Source: Salegentibacter sp. 24 (lineage in GTDB: Bacteria; Bacteroidota; Bacteroidia; Flavobacteriales; Flavobacteriaceae). From it: 64,000 nucleotides of DNA. Positions within the stretch are counted from its first letter, which is position 1; each line of letters opens with the position of its first letter. Shown in pieces: positions 17,743 to 27,042 of this stretch. A model generated the notes under the pieces. The model did not search any database. It was not told the origin of the DNA and saw only the letters and a list, made by a program, of their open reading frames with translations. Both the position numbers and the translations under genes were made by a program. Where the stretch lies: positions 1 through 64,000 of the forward strand of contig NZ_SNWE01000017.1 in NCBI RefSeq assembly GCF_004362395.1, read 5' to 3'.

Positions 17743-18042
17743 ATGGCTACATCTATTGAGCAACAAGCAAAAGGAAAAAAAGATGGTGAGATCAGGTATC
17801 TTACACCTCTTAATATAGAGACCAGTAAAACGAAAAAATATTGTCGTTTTAAAAGGTCTGGAATTAAGTATATCGATTATAAGGATCCAGATTGGTTAAT
17901 GAGTTTCGTGAACGAACAGGGAAAATTATTGCCTCGTCGCTTAACAGGGACTTCTTTAAAATACCAAAGAAAAGTGGCTGTTGCCGTGAAAAGGGCACGC
18001 CATCTTGCATTAATGCCATATGTTGGTGATTTACTAAAATAA
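17743..18042 (+). CDS. rpsR: 30S ribosomal protein S18
   Basis: 99 residues, with the core [21 protein letters not shown] and the C-terminal [30 protein letters not shown] of S18. It has a longer N-terminal Lys-rich extension, usual in Bacteroidota. It binds S6, encoded just upstream. Confidence 0.98.
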   Translation: MATSIEQQAKGKKDGEIRYLTPLNIETSKTKKYCRFKRSGIKYIDYKDPDWLMSFVNEQGKLLPRRLTGTSLKYQRKVAVAVKRARHLALMPYVGDLLK

Positions 18043-18054
18043 AAAGAGGCAATT

Positions 18055-18504
18055 ATGGAATTGATACTTAAACAAGACGTAGATAATTTAGGCTTTAAAG
18101 ATGATGTGGTAAACGTGAAGAACGGTTACGGCAGAAACTATCTTATACCTCAGGGATTTGCACATCTTGCAACTCCTTCAGCTAAAAAGGTGTTAGCTGA
18201 AACCTTGAAACAAAGAGCCTATAAAGAACAGAAACATATCGATGAGGCTAAAAAGCAGGCTGAAAAACTTAATAACGTAGAGATTAAGTTAACTGCCAAA
18301 GCTGGTGCCGGAGATAAACTATTTGGTTCTATTACCAATGGTGATCTAGCAAATGCTCTAGCTAAAGAAGGCGTTGAAATCGATAAAAAATATATTACTA
18401 TAGCTGGTGGAAACATCAAGAGATTGGGACAGTATGAAGCGACTTTACGTTTTCATCGTGAAGTAATTTCTACTTACAATTTTGATGTTGTAGCTGAAGC
18501 TTAA
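18055..18504 (+). CDS. rplI: 50S ribosomal protein L9
   Basis: 149 residues. The N-terminal globular domain carries the L9 signature (NLGFKDDVVNVKNGYGRNYLIP), followed by the long connecting helix and a C-terminal domain with GDKLFGSITNGDLANAL. Last gene of the operon, followed by a terminator. Confidence 0.98.
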   Translation: MELILKQDVDNLGFKDDVVNVKNGYGRNYLIPQGFAHLATPSAKKVLAETLKQRAYKEQKHIDEAKKQAEKLNNVEIKLTAKAGAGDKLFGSITNGDLANALAKEGVEIDKKYITIAGGNIKRLGQYEATLRFHREVISTYNFDVVAEA

Positions 18505-18523
18505 TTTATTTTATTGTAATGTT

Positions 18524-18557
18524 AAAAGCCCGCTCCAGTAGTGGGCTTTTCTTATTT
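18524..18557 (+). terminator. terminator of the rpsF operon
   Basis: AAAAGCCCGCT pairs with AGTGGGCTTTT (one wobble) around CCAGT, followed by CTTATTT. It starts 20 bases after the rplI stop. Confidence 0.9.
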
Positions 18558-18651
18558 CAAATGCCATCTAATTTATGATGGTTGCGCCAAAAGATACATT
18601 ATTCTTTCAGGCTAATTTCCACAGAAAATATTCTTTTTAATTTTATCAAAA

Positions 18652-19128
18652 ATGAAATATTCCAGGTTAACAAAAGAACAGTTTGAAGAAATGAAACAGG
18701 AATTTATCAATTTCCTGGCTGCCCAGTCCATAACGGCTGAAGAGTGGGACGATATTAAAAAGAACAACCCGAAAGCTGCTGAAGAGGAGCTTGATGTTTT
18801 CAGTGACCTTATTTGGGAAGGAGTTTTAAATAAAGTGGAGTTTCTAGAGCATTTCTCGGCTAATCAAATTTATTTATTTCATATTTCCGAAGTTACAATT
18901 CATCTTATTGCTATAAAAGTAGAACATCAGGGCGTTGATTTAACTACTCGCAAAGGTTACAGCTGGTTGCAAACCAACCTGCTGGACGAATCGGTGAATA
19001 TTTACACATCTTCTAAGGCATTAAGTGAGGATAGGAACAAGGACGTTTTTGCCCTCATCAAGCAAGGTGCAAACATCACAAAGGGAGACCTCTATCAATA
19101 TTTTGATAAAATGGTAGAACGTAAATAA
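18652..19128 (+). CDS. DUF6495 family protein
   Basis: 158 residues, no signal peptide or membrane segment, acidic and helical. The sequence (MKYSRLTKEQFEEMKQEFI, then a central WEGVLNKVEFLEHFSANQIYLF) matches a conserved flavobacterial family of unknown function (DUF6495). Such genes are often near rplI in this group, as here; role unknown, presumably cytosolic. Confidence 0.8.
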   Translation: MKYSRLTKEQFEEMKQEFINFLAAQSITAEEWDDIKKNNPKAAEEELDVFSDLIWEGVLNKVEFLEHFSANQIYLFHISEVTIHLIAIKVEHQGVDLTTRKGYSWLQTNLLDESVNIYTSSKALSEDRNKDVFALIKQGANITKGDLYQYFDKMVERK

Positions 19129-19427
19129 TTGTTGCAGGAATTTTGAAATTCCAGTTGTCCTCCCTATGATTTCTCTATTGAAAATGCTGGTGTAAACAAA
19201 ATGGATTCAATTGTCCTGTGCCTTACTGAGTCTGGATGATGTCCACCTAGCCAATAATTATGTCTAACAGCACCAAAAAATTATTGCTTTATACGCTTGC
19301 TAGAAACCCCGAATTCAATTGATCTTTTGCGTAGAGGTTCAAAATTGTACAGATAAGAAAAGCACAGAATCTCTAGGAGAACCTGAAAATTTGAAAACGA
19401 TTTTTCATTTGGTTATAAAAGTCATAA

Positions 19428-20675
19428 CTACTCATATCTTAGCGACTCAATAGGATCTTGTTTGGCAGCTTTAGCTGCGGGATAACTTCCGGCTAGAATA
19501 GCTACCAAAATAGTAATAGCTGTTGCCCATATCATCGCAATCCAGGGGGTGGTGAAATCAAAATCAGCTGCTGCAGAAACTCCCAATCCAATAAGTATTC
19601 CGAAAATAATACCTACTAAACCACCAATCTGACCAATAATAAGTGTTTCCATAAAAAACTGGGTAGCAATGGTTTTCCGTTTTGCACCAAGTGCTTTTCT
19701 AACTCCAATTTCGCGGGTTCTTTCGGTCACACTTACCAGCATTATATTCATTAAAGCAATGGAAGAACCGAAAATAGTAATAATAGAAATAATCCAGGCC
19801 GCATAATTGAGATAACTGGTAATTGAGAAAATTCTATTAATAAGGTCATCACTGCGTTCCAGTCCGAAATTATTTTCTTCCATGGGATTGAGTCTCCTTA
19901 TGTTTCTAAAAGTTAGTATAGCTTCATCTTGTGCACCTTCCAGCAGTTCTTTATCGTCCACTTTAACGCTGACAGAATAATTTATTTGAGGTTGGGTAAA
20001 CATCGAGCGTGCAACTTGTATAGGCATTAAAACCCTTAAATCCTGGTTATTTCCAAATGTAGAACCTTCAGACTCTAAGACTCCAATTACCTTAAATTTA
20101 CGACCTCTTATACTAATTGTTTTGTCTATAGGGTTATTGCCTTCAAAAAGCCCTTCAGCTTTTGCGAAATCAGCTCCAAGAACCACCACATTATTATTGT
20201 TCTGTATATCAAAAATGTTAAATTCCCTACCCTTTTCTACCTTTAAACCTGAGTTTTCCAGAAAGTTTTCGTTTACACCTAATACACGCACCTCGGGATC
20301 GGTTTTTTCATTAATGTATTTCACTTCAGCAAGGGTAGTTCCAATAAAGGATACTGCAGTTTGAGCCTGCGGATACGTATAATTATCTTCAAATTCTCGA
20401 ACTTCTCGATAACTTATTACCGGATTTATTTTTTCGACTTCGCCGCCACCTTGGCGTTGAGAATTGAAATCATAGCGTTGGATATTAAAGGTGTTTGCGC
20501 CCATAGAAGCAAAATCGCTGCTTATAGTATTTTCTAGCGCCGTAACCGCGCTCAAAATTCCCACTAACGCAGTTATCCCGATAGCGATAATCAATACGGT
20601 TAATATCGTTCTAAGTAACTGACTTTTAATCGAATTAAAAGCAATACTTACATTTTCTTTAAACATCCCGAACAT
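19428..20675 (-). CDS. MacB-type ABC transporter permease
   Basis: 415 residues. One N-terminal membrane segment (TILTVLIIAIGITALVGILSAV), a large periplasmic MacB core domain (about 50-280), then three C-terminal segments, with the FtsX-fold signature RTREIGVRKALGAKR between them. This is the permease half; no ATPase gene is adjacent. MacB-like systems export peptides, lipoproteins or siderophores by a mechanotransmission mechanism. Confidence 0.9.
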   Translation of the reverse strand: MFGMFKENVSIAFNSIKSQLLRTILTVLIIAIGITALVGILSAVTALENTISSDFASMGANTFNIQRYDFNSQRQGGGEVEKINPVISYREVREFEDNYTYPQAQTAVSFIGTTLAEVKYINEKTDPEVRVLGVNENFLENSGLKVEKGREFNIFDIQNNNNVVVLGADFAKAEGLFEGNNPIDKTISIRGRKFKVIGVLESEGSTFGNNQDLRVLMPIQVARSMFTQPQINYSVSVKVDDKELLEGAQDEAILTFRNIRRLNPMEENNFGLERSDDLINRIFSITSYLNYAAWIISIITIFGSSIALMNIMLVSVTERTREIGVRKALGAKRKTIATQFFMETLIIGQIGGLVGIIFGILIGLGVSAAADFDFTTPWIAMIWATAITILVAILAGSYPAAKAAKQDPIESLRYE

Positions 20676-20843
20676 AGAAAGTTTTTTCAGTGCTATATAA
20701 TTAGACTTCCTATATCCAAGAATGTTACTTAAAAACCGAAATTTGTTTGGGATCGATTAAAATTTAAGATATTTGCAGCATTGTTTTAGCCGGTTTTCGG
20801 CCCTAACTTTAAATCCATAACAGCATTAATTCCAAAAGATTCT

Positions 20844-22214
20844 ATGGCACAAAAACCTTCTATCCCAAAAGGAACTCGAGATTTTAATCCGGCTGAAGTC
20901 GCCAAGAGAAATTATATTTTTGATAAAATTAGAACCGAATTTAAAAAGTTTGGATTTCAACCTATTGAAACCCCAAGCTTTGAGAATTCTGATACCTTGA
21001 TGGGAAAATACGGGGAAGAGGGTGACCGGTTAATCTTTAAGATTCTGAATTCCGGTGACTTCCTGAAAAAAGCAAATTCCCAGGCTTACGAAACTAAAGA
21101 CAGTTTAAAGATTACTCCCTCTATTAGTGAAAAGGCACTTCGATATGATCTTACCGTGCCCTTTGCACGTTATGTGGTGCAGCATCAGAATGAAATTGAC
21201 TTTCCGTTTAAGCGATATCAGATTCAACCGGTTTGGCGTGCTGACAGACCTCAAAAAGGACGGTTCAGGGAATTTTTTCAATGTGATGCTGATGTGGTAG
21301 GAAGTAAAAGCAAATGGCAGGAGGTGGAATTTATTCAATTGTATGATGCGGTTTTTTCTGCATTAAAATTAAAGGAAGTTAGTATTAAAATCAATAATAG
21401 GAAGGTACTTTCCGGCTTTGCAGAAGTTATTGGGGAAAAAGATAAAATTATTGATTTTACTATCGCCCTTGATAAACTTGATAAAATTGGAGAAGAGGGC
21501 GTAATTCAGGAAATGCTTACTAAGGGTATTTCTGAAAATGCAATTAAAAGGATACAACCAATTTTTAATTTAAAAGGAAATTTTACTGAAAAAATAGCGG
21601 GAATCAAGGAAATTCTAAGGGATTCCGAAATCGGAAAAGAGGGAATTAAAGAACTGGAATTTGTAGAAAGAGCAATCGCAGAAATACCTCTGAAAACGGC
21701 AACCTTGGATCTGGATGTTACACTGGCCCGTGGACTCAATTATTATACAGGAGCAATTTTTGAAGTTTCAGCTCCAAAAAACGTAAAAATGGGATCTATT
21801 GGGGGGGGAGGTCGCTACGATGATCTAACAGGAATTTTCGGTTTAAAAGATATGAGTGGTGTAGGGATTTCCTTCGGATTGGATCGAATTTATCTTGTGT
21901 TGGAAGAATTGAATCTTTTTCCCGAAGCAGTGACCCATAATACCAAAGCACTCTTTATTAACTTTGGTGATCAGGAAGCTCTCTACGCTTTGAAAGCCGT
22001 AAACCGTTTAAGGGCGGAGAATATTATTGCGGAATTATTTCCTGATGACACCAAGATGAAAAAACAAATGAATTATGCTAATAAGCGGGAGATTCCATTT
22101 GTAATTCTGGCAGGAGATAAGGAAATACAAGCTGAAGAATTCACTCTGAAAAATATGAAATCCGGGGAGCAACAACAAGTAGATTTCGCTGAACTGGTAA
22201 AATTCTTGAGTTAG
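20844..22214 (+). CDS. hisS: histidyl-tRNA synthetase
   Basis: 456 residues, class II aminoacyl-tRNA synthetase. Motif 1 lies near the N-terminus (KPSIPKGTRDFNPAEVAKR ... FQPIETPSFEN), motif 2 is VWRADRPQKGRFREFFQCDADV, the His-specific motifs include ARGLNYYTGAIFE, and motif 3 is GVGISFGLDRI. The C-terminal anticodon-binding domain begins near 360. Complete. Confidence 0.98.
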   Translation: MAQKPSIPKGTRDFNPAEVAKRNYIFDKIRTEFKKFGFQPIETPSFENSDTLMGKYGEEGDRLIFKILNSGDFLKKANSQAYETKDSLKITPSISEKALRYDLTVPFARYVVQHQNEIDFPFKRYQIQPVWRADRPQKGRFREFFQCDADVVGSKSKWQEVEFIQLYDAVFSALKLKEVSIKINNRKVLSGFAEVIGEKDKIIDFTIALDKLDKIGEEGVIQEMLTKGISENAIKRIQPIFNLKGNFTEKIAGIKEILRDSEIGKEGIKELEFVERAIAEIPLKTATLDLDVTLARGLNYYTGAIFEVSAPKNVKMGSIGGGGRYDDLTGIFGLKDMSGVGISFGLDRIYLVLEELNLFPEAVTHNTKALFINFGDQEALYALKAVNRLRAENIIAELFPDDTKMKKQMNYANKREIPFVILAGDKEIQAEEFTLKNMKSGEQQQVDFAELVKFLS

Positions 22215-22358
22215 TTGAAACCCCTGGCTGAACTTAATTATAACCAAAATTTTTAGATCGGGATTAAATTGCCGACCCTGAAGTAAGAAACGAATTTTAC
22301 TTAGCGACCTATATCAGGTCTATTAAAACCGATAAGACCGAAGTTTTACCCACTTGTT

Positions 22359-23330
22359 TTATTTTTTGGTATCCTCTTCTGGTTTACTGGCTTTATTCAA
22401 AACCTCCATATCGTCCTGAGATAGTGAAATTTCAGCCGCTTGTGTGAAAGACTTTAGGTGTGAAGATTTTGTGGCACTGGCAATTGGCGCGCTTACTCCC
22501 GGGCGGTTTATTAACCAGGCCAGGGCAATACCGGCTTGTGAAGTATTGTATTTTTCGGAAATTTCATCAAGAGATTTTAGAACTTTTTTGCCTCGATCAT
22601 TTAAAAACTTCTCTGTAAAAATCTTTCTTTCCTGCCCCTGAAAATCTTCCTTACTCCGGTATTTTCCAGTTAAGAAACCACTAGCAAGTGAAAAATATGG
22701 AATTACTCCCAAATTATTTTGACTACAAATTTTCTCGATTTTTCCTTCATATTTATCGCGAACCATTAAATTATATTCAGGTTGAAATACTTCATAAGGA
22801 GGTAAGTCTTTTCTATTGGCTATTTCTAATGATTTTTGTAATCTTTCCGCAGAAAAATTTGAAGCACCAATGTGCTTTATTTTACCGGTATCTATAAACT
22901 TTTGATATGCTTCCAAGGCTTCTTCTACCGGGGTTTCCCCATCATCAAAATGAGTGAAATAAAGATCAATATAATCGGTTTGCAATCTTAAAAGCGAATC
23001 TTCTACCGCACCGGTAAGATAATCTCTGGAATTATCCTTTGGTCCTCCGGGCTGTAAACCAGAGCCACCTTTAGTTATTACAGTTATTTTATCGCGAAGC
23101 TTACGAGCTTTCATCCATTTTCCTATGATCCTTTCAGAAGTTCCATGCGGGACTCCATCTGCCCAACGGGAATAAACATCTGCTGTATCAATGGTATTAA
23201 ATCCAAGTTCAAAAAGCTCATCGAGCATTTTGAACGATTCTTCTTCATTTAAAGTCCAACCAAAAACATTGCCTCCAAATATAATTGGGGATGTTTTTAA
23301 ACTGGATTTTCCTAATTTAACCTTTTTCAT
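22359..23330 (-). CDS. aldo/keto reductase
   Basis: 323 residues, an NADPH-dependent TIM-barrel oxidoreductase. The catalytic tetrad is recognisable: DTADVYS (Asp, Tyr), Lys in VITKGG and His in TDYIDLYFTHFDD. The later GVIPYFSLASGFLTGKY and the NADP-binding APIASATKSSHL are family marks. Substrate unknown. Confidence 0.93.
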   Translation of the reverse strand: MKKVKLGKSSLKTSPIIFGGNVFGWTLNEEESFKMLDELFELGFNTIDTADVYSRWADGVPHGTSERIIGKWMKARKLRDKITVITKGGSGLQPGGPKDNSRDYLTGAVEDSLLRLQTDYIDLYFTHFDDGETPVEEALEAYQKFIDTGKIKHIGASNFSAERLQKSLEIANRKDLPPYEVFQPEYNLMVRDKYEGKIEKICSQNNLGVIPYFSLASGFLTGKYRSKEDFQGQERKIFTEKFLNDRGKKVLKSLDEISEKYNTSQAGIALAWLINRPGVSAPIASATKSSHLKSFTQAAEISLSQDDMEVLNKASKPEEDTKK

Positions 23331-23451
23331 ATAATAGCTTTTATCTTAAATTTAAGGATCACTATAGAGAAGTGCGAATTCTTCCCGTTCTTTTAGATAG
23401 TTTTAACATTGAAAAAAATGGATAGAGTTTACTAAAATGGAATAGGGCGGT

Positions 23452-23661
23452 TTAAAAATCTGGATTATTTTCTTTTCCGGTAGAACTTTTTTCCTTTCGC
23501 CAGATTGCAAAAATAGAAGCGATCGTCCCCAAGCCCAAAACAAGTGCAAAAAATTTTGGAGGTGTATTTAGGGTGTCTTCTTGTTCAAAAGTAAAGCCTA
23601 TTAATATAAAACTTCCCAACAAAACACCGAGGGTCATTAAAATTTTTCCTATAAGCTTCAT
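23452..23661 (-). CDS. small membrane protein, unknown function
   Basis: 69 residues with two hydrophobic segments (about 5-25 and 38-53) and a charged C-terminus. No family recognised. The coding direction matches its neighbours, 120 bases upstream of the aldo/keto reductase. Confidence 0.6.
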   Translation of the reverse strand: MKLIGKILMTLGVLLGSFILIGFTFEQEDTLNTPPKFFALVLGLGTIASIFAIWRKEKSSTGKENNPDF

Positions 23662-24101
23662 TGATCTTCAGTTTTAATAATCCTGGTTAAAGAAGATTTG
23701 AAATTTCTTTGTTCAAATGGAATAAATTTTTTATAAACCATAAGATTTAATTTAAATACTAAAAATAGCCTAAAAGTTAACTTAAGATCAATTAATAGTT
23801 AAATCTTCATTTCTTAACTAAGAAGTGCTATTGATTACTGATGTAGATTTAAATCATATCCCGTAGCTTTATTTTCATTTAGTAATTGAATAACCCTAGT
23901 AACTATTATTTTTTATTTTAACCCTGAAAGTGGATACAATCTTTTTTTTTTGATGAAATAACTTATGGAAGTTTTTTATGGTATTTTGGTTTCAAAAATC
24001 CAATTTTAAGTTTGGCTAGTAAGTTTAGGTCTAATCCCAGTCTGCCATAAATATATTTTAAACGATAGAATCTTTTGCTAGTAACTGGTCCTATTTTATT
24101 T
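23662..24101. other. 440-base intergenic region
   Basis: AT-rich, with no supportable ORF, RNA or strong hairpin seen on either strand. Confidence 0.6.
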
Positions 24102-24764
24102 CTAATTGATTTTCGCTAAAATCTCTTTGATTTCAGAAACTTGAAAATCAGGTTTTTCAGCTAGATCATAAAGAACCTTTCCAGGTCTGTTAAGAAAACA
24201 GGTTTGAATTTTAGCACTTTTCGCCCCCATTATATCCCAAGGGTGAGCAGCAACCATCATGGCCTTTTTAGGAGTTACCTTATAGGTTTTGAGAATATGT
24301 TTATAGCAATCCGGATGCGGTTTGTATTTTTTTATTTCTTCAATACTATGAATTCCGTCAAAATAGGAAAGAATTCCGGCAAATTGTAGCTGAGTTTTTA
24401 AAATATCGGTTCTACCATTGCTAAAAGCGATAAGTTTAAAATCATGACTTTTTAATTGTTCCAATCCTGGTTTCACATCGGGATAAGGCGGAAGTTTCAT
24501 GATCTCTTCAAGAATATTCTTGATTTCAGTATCAGAAAACTCTTTCTCAAATTTGATTGAAATCATTTTAAAAGTGGCGGCAGCAATTTCACTAAAACTA
24601 CTAAAGTTTCCAGTTACAGTTTCAACAAGAGAAAAGTGCAACAATTTTGGAAACCAAACATCAAACCCCATTTCGTTTTCCAACGCAGCATTAATTTCCT
24701 CTTTTAATGGGATAAGATTGAGTAAGGTTTCATTTACATCAAAAATTATGATTTCAGGTTTCAT
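24102..24764 (-). CDS. haloacid dehalogenase type II (HAD superfamily)
   Basis: 220 residues. HAD motif I is FDVNETLLNL near the N-terminus (nucleophile Asp 9), motif II is AFSNGRTD, motif III Lys is in KPHPDCYKHIL, and motif IV is MVAAHPWDIMGAKSA. That motif IV and the NETLL motif I are typical of L-2-haloacid dehalogenases, so a dehalogenase or a broad phosphatase is likely. Isolated gene. Confidence 0.9.
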   Translation of the reverse strand: MKPEIIIFDVNETLLNLIPLKEEINAALENEMGFDVWFPKLLHFSLVETVTGNFSSFSEIAAATFKMISIKFEKEFSDTEIKNILEEIMKLPPYPDVKPGLEQLKSHDFKLIAFSNGRTDILKTQLQFAGILSYFDGIHSIEEIKKYKPHPDCYKHILKTYKVTPKKAMMVAAHPWDIMGAKSAKIQTCFLNRPGKVLYDLAEKPDFQVSEIKEILAKIN

Positions 24765-25062
24765 GGGAAATAGGGTTTAAAATATGAAAGATAAGTTTTC
24801 TTTAGAAACAAAACATAAAATTATCCTTTCTGAAATAGGATATCGTATAGCGATATCGAAATTTTGTTACAGTATTAAGTTTAATTTTGGAAATCTTATC
24901 TCCTTTAAATTTCTGTCGATAATACCAATTTATGGCTTTAGCCTTAGTTAAATGTAGATGACAAACGCTACCTTTAAGTTATATAGAAGTGGGGTTTGTG
25001 ATAAGACCTTGTCACTTGCATCAAAAAGGCTAGGTTTATCCAAAGATGAAATTTATTTACAT

Positions 25063-26328
25063 TCATTTTACAACTTCCTTTTGTGATCCAATGAATGGGA
25101 TTCTCGGTGCTAAAAAATATCCAGTAAGACTTGCGAATAATATAGGTATGAAATAATGGAAACCGGTTAAGGTGGAAAGTAAAATGGTGGTACTCATCGG
25201 TGTGCGTGTAACACATGCATTTATAGCGGCCATACAGCTTACTACAGCAAGAGCCGGGTTAATACTCGGAAATATTTGGTGAATTATCAGACCCAAACTG
25301 GTTCCTACAAAAAATAGAGGTATAATGAATCCCCCACGCCAACCGGAGGTCACTGTAATGGCGATGGCAAGTATTTTAAAAATTAATAGGGCAAATAATA
25401 ATTCCAAATTTATATCACCAATCAATAATTCATTAATTTCATGATGACCAAAATATCTTGTTAATGGAAAGTAAAAGGCAATTATTCCCAATAATATTCC
25501 TCCCAGAAACGTTTTTGCATAAATGGGCAGATTAATTTTTTCAAAAATGTTTTTACAATATTTGGTAGCATAAATAAAAACCCAGCCTGTCAAAGCTCCG
25601 GCTGCAGCAAAGAGAACTGCAAACAGATAATCATACATTCCTTCATACTCATAGGTTGGTATATCCCAAATAGGTCCCAGGCCTAAATGAATAATAATGG
25701 CAAAGATTAGGTAACTAAAGCAGCTGGCCACCAATGCCGGTATAATTGCTCTATAATATTCTACCGCGTGCCTATGATGAAGGATTTCTAAAGAAAAAAG
25801 GCTTCCCCCTAAAGGAGCTCCGAATAGAGCAGTAAAGCCGGAGGCCATTCCTGCAATACTTAAGCTTCTAAGGTCTTCTCCTTTAATTCTAAGCATTTTA
25901 CCAAGCCAGGTGCCTGTTGAACCCGTAACCTGAACTAAAGGGGCCTCCGGACCTAAACTACCCCCAGAAGCCACACATAGTAAGGAGGATAAGATCATGG
26001 AAGGATTATTCCCAGGGTCCAGTTTACCTTTATTAAATCTTATATTATTAACGATTAAGTGAATTTCTCCAGGATCCCCTATGAAATGTATTATAAGTCC
26101 AGCTAGTAATCCACAAATTGCCATAACTGGTATAACCAGCCATCCTTCAAAGAATTCAAGTTGGTGAGTTAGAAAACTCAAGACTATCCAGTAAATTCCA
26201 GCCATAACTCCCCCAAGAATCCCAAGGAATGCCCACAATAAAAAAGACCTGCTGAATAAAAAGGCTTGGAACTTGATAGGTTGATCCAACATGTTAATAT
26301 ATTGGAGATATTTTTTCTTTTTTTTCAT
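25063..26328 (-). CDS. ClC-family chloride channel/transporter
   Basis: 421 residues with about ten membrane segments. The conserved SGGSLGPEAPLVQVTGS loop is near 117-133, and the C-terminal GWRGGFIIPLFFVGTSLG matches the family Gxx[FI]xP anion-binding loop. In the usual GxEGP motif the gating Glu is replaced here by Leu, as in a branch of prokaryotic ClC proteins that may work as channels. The HPP gene is 15 bases upstream in the same direction, so they form a pair. Confidence 0.9.
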   Translation of the reverse strand: MKKKKKYLQYINMLDQPIKFQAFLFSRSFLLWAFLGILGGVMAGIYWIVLSFLTHQLEFFEGWLVIPVMAICGLLAGLIIHFIGDPGEIHLIVNNIRFNKGKLDPGNNPSMILSSLLCVASGGSLGPEAPLVQVTGSTGTWLGKMLRIKGEDLRSLSIAGMASGFTALFGAPLGGSLFSLEILHHRHAVEYYRAIIPALVASCFSYLIFAIIIHLGLGPIWDIPTYEYEGMYDYLFAVLFAAAGALTGWVFIYATKYCKNIFEKINLPIYAKTFLGGILLGIIAFYFPLTRYFGHHEINELLIGDINLELLFALLIFKILAIAITVTSGWRGGFIIPLFFVGTSLGLIIHQIFPSINPALAVVSCMAAINACVTRTPMSTTILLSTLTGFHYFIPILFASLTGYFLAPRIPFIGSQKEVVK

Positions 26329-26343
26329 CTTAAAGTAAAAAGC

Positions 26344-26889
26344 TTATCGATATGGGTAATTTCGATTCCTGGACAGGTTATTAAAAAAAAGTCCGGTCAG
26401 CAATAATACAAAAACGCCTGAAAGGACCGGGCTAAGTATATAGAAAAATCCTAAATCTTTTATTGTATCGCTCCCAATTACAGCAATAAGCGCGGTAGCT
26501 CCTCCAGGAGGATGCATAGTTTTAGTAATTTGCATAGCTACGATTGAAAAAGAAACCGCCAGGGCAGAGGCCAACCATAGTAATTGGGGTGCGGAAATTA
26601 AATAGGTACAACAAATTCCAATAAAGGCACTAATAAGATGACCTCCGACCAGGTTACGGGGTTGGGCTAGTGGACTATTAGATGCACCATATATTAGAAC
26701 CGCCGAGGCACCGAAGGAACCTATAAGAAAAATATTGTCAGTCTGAGAAAACTGAAAGCTTTGAAGGAATCCAATAATACCAATTCCAACAAAACCACCT
26801 AAAAAAGTCCATAAATGGTCTACTGGGTCCAGGACGGTTTGCCGGTAAATTATATATTTAGCCTTTCTGTATGTTCTGCTTTTTCTCAT
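26344..26889 (-). CDS. HPP family membrane protein
   Basis: 181 residues, four hydrophobic segments. The name-giving motif is TKTMHPPGGATALIAVIGSD; the N-terminal VDHLWTFLGGFVGIGIIGFLQ and SFGASAVLIYGA are also family marks. Some plant and cyanobacterial HPP proteins transport nitrite. It precedes the ClC gene by 15 bases, suggesting linked anion transport, which is inference. Confidence 0.92.
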   Translation of the reverse strand: MRKSRTYRKAKYIIYRQTVLDPVDHLWTFLGGFVGIGIIGFLQSFQFSQTDNIFLIGSFGASAVLIYGASNSPLAQPRNLVGGHLISAFIGICCTYLISAPQLLWLASALAVSFSIVAMQITKTMHPPGGATALIAVIGSDTIKDLGFFYILSPVLSGVFVLLLTGLFFNNLSRNRNYPYR

Positions 26890-26991
26890 ACTAATACTTT
26901 ATAGCTAAATAAAAAAGGCTTTGAGTTTCCATAATTTAGAATTCAATTAAAATGAAGCCTAAAAAAACATTGAATAAAAAAACATTAAAAC

Positions 26992-27024
26992 GAATAATCC
27001 CCGGAGCATATCCGAGGATTATTC
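26992..27024 (-). terminator. terminator of the TonB receptor gene
   Basis: GAATAATCC and GGATTATTC pair, with inner CGG/CCG pairs around GAGCATAT. On the minus strand it lies 19 bases after the TonB-receptor stop and is flanked by A/T tracts. It may work in both directions. Confidence 0.75.
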
Positions 27025-27042
27025 ATTTTAATAAAGGCCGTC

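Noticed and set aside
20749-20776. Promoter for hisS (TTG-N20-TATTTG)
   Set aside because: The -7 element lacks the full TAnnTTTG and the spacing is off by one; too weak to list.
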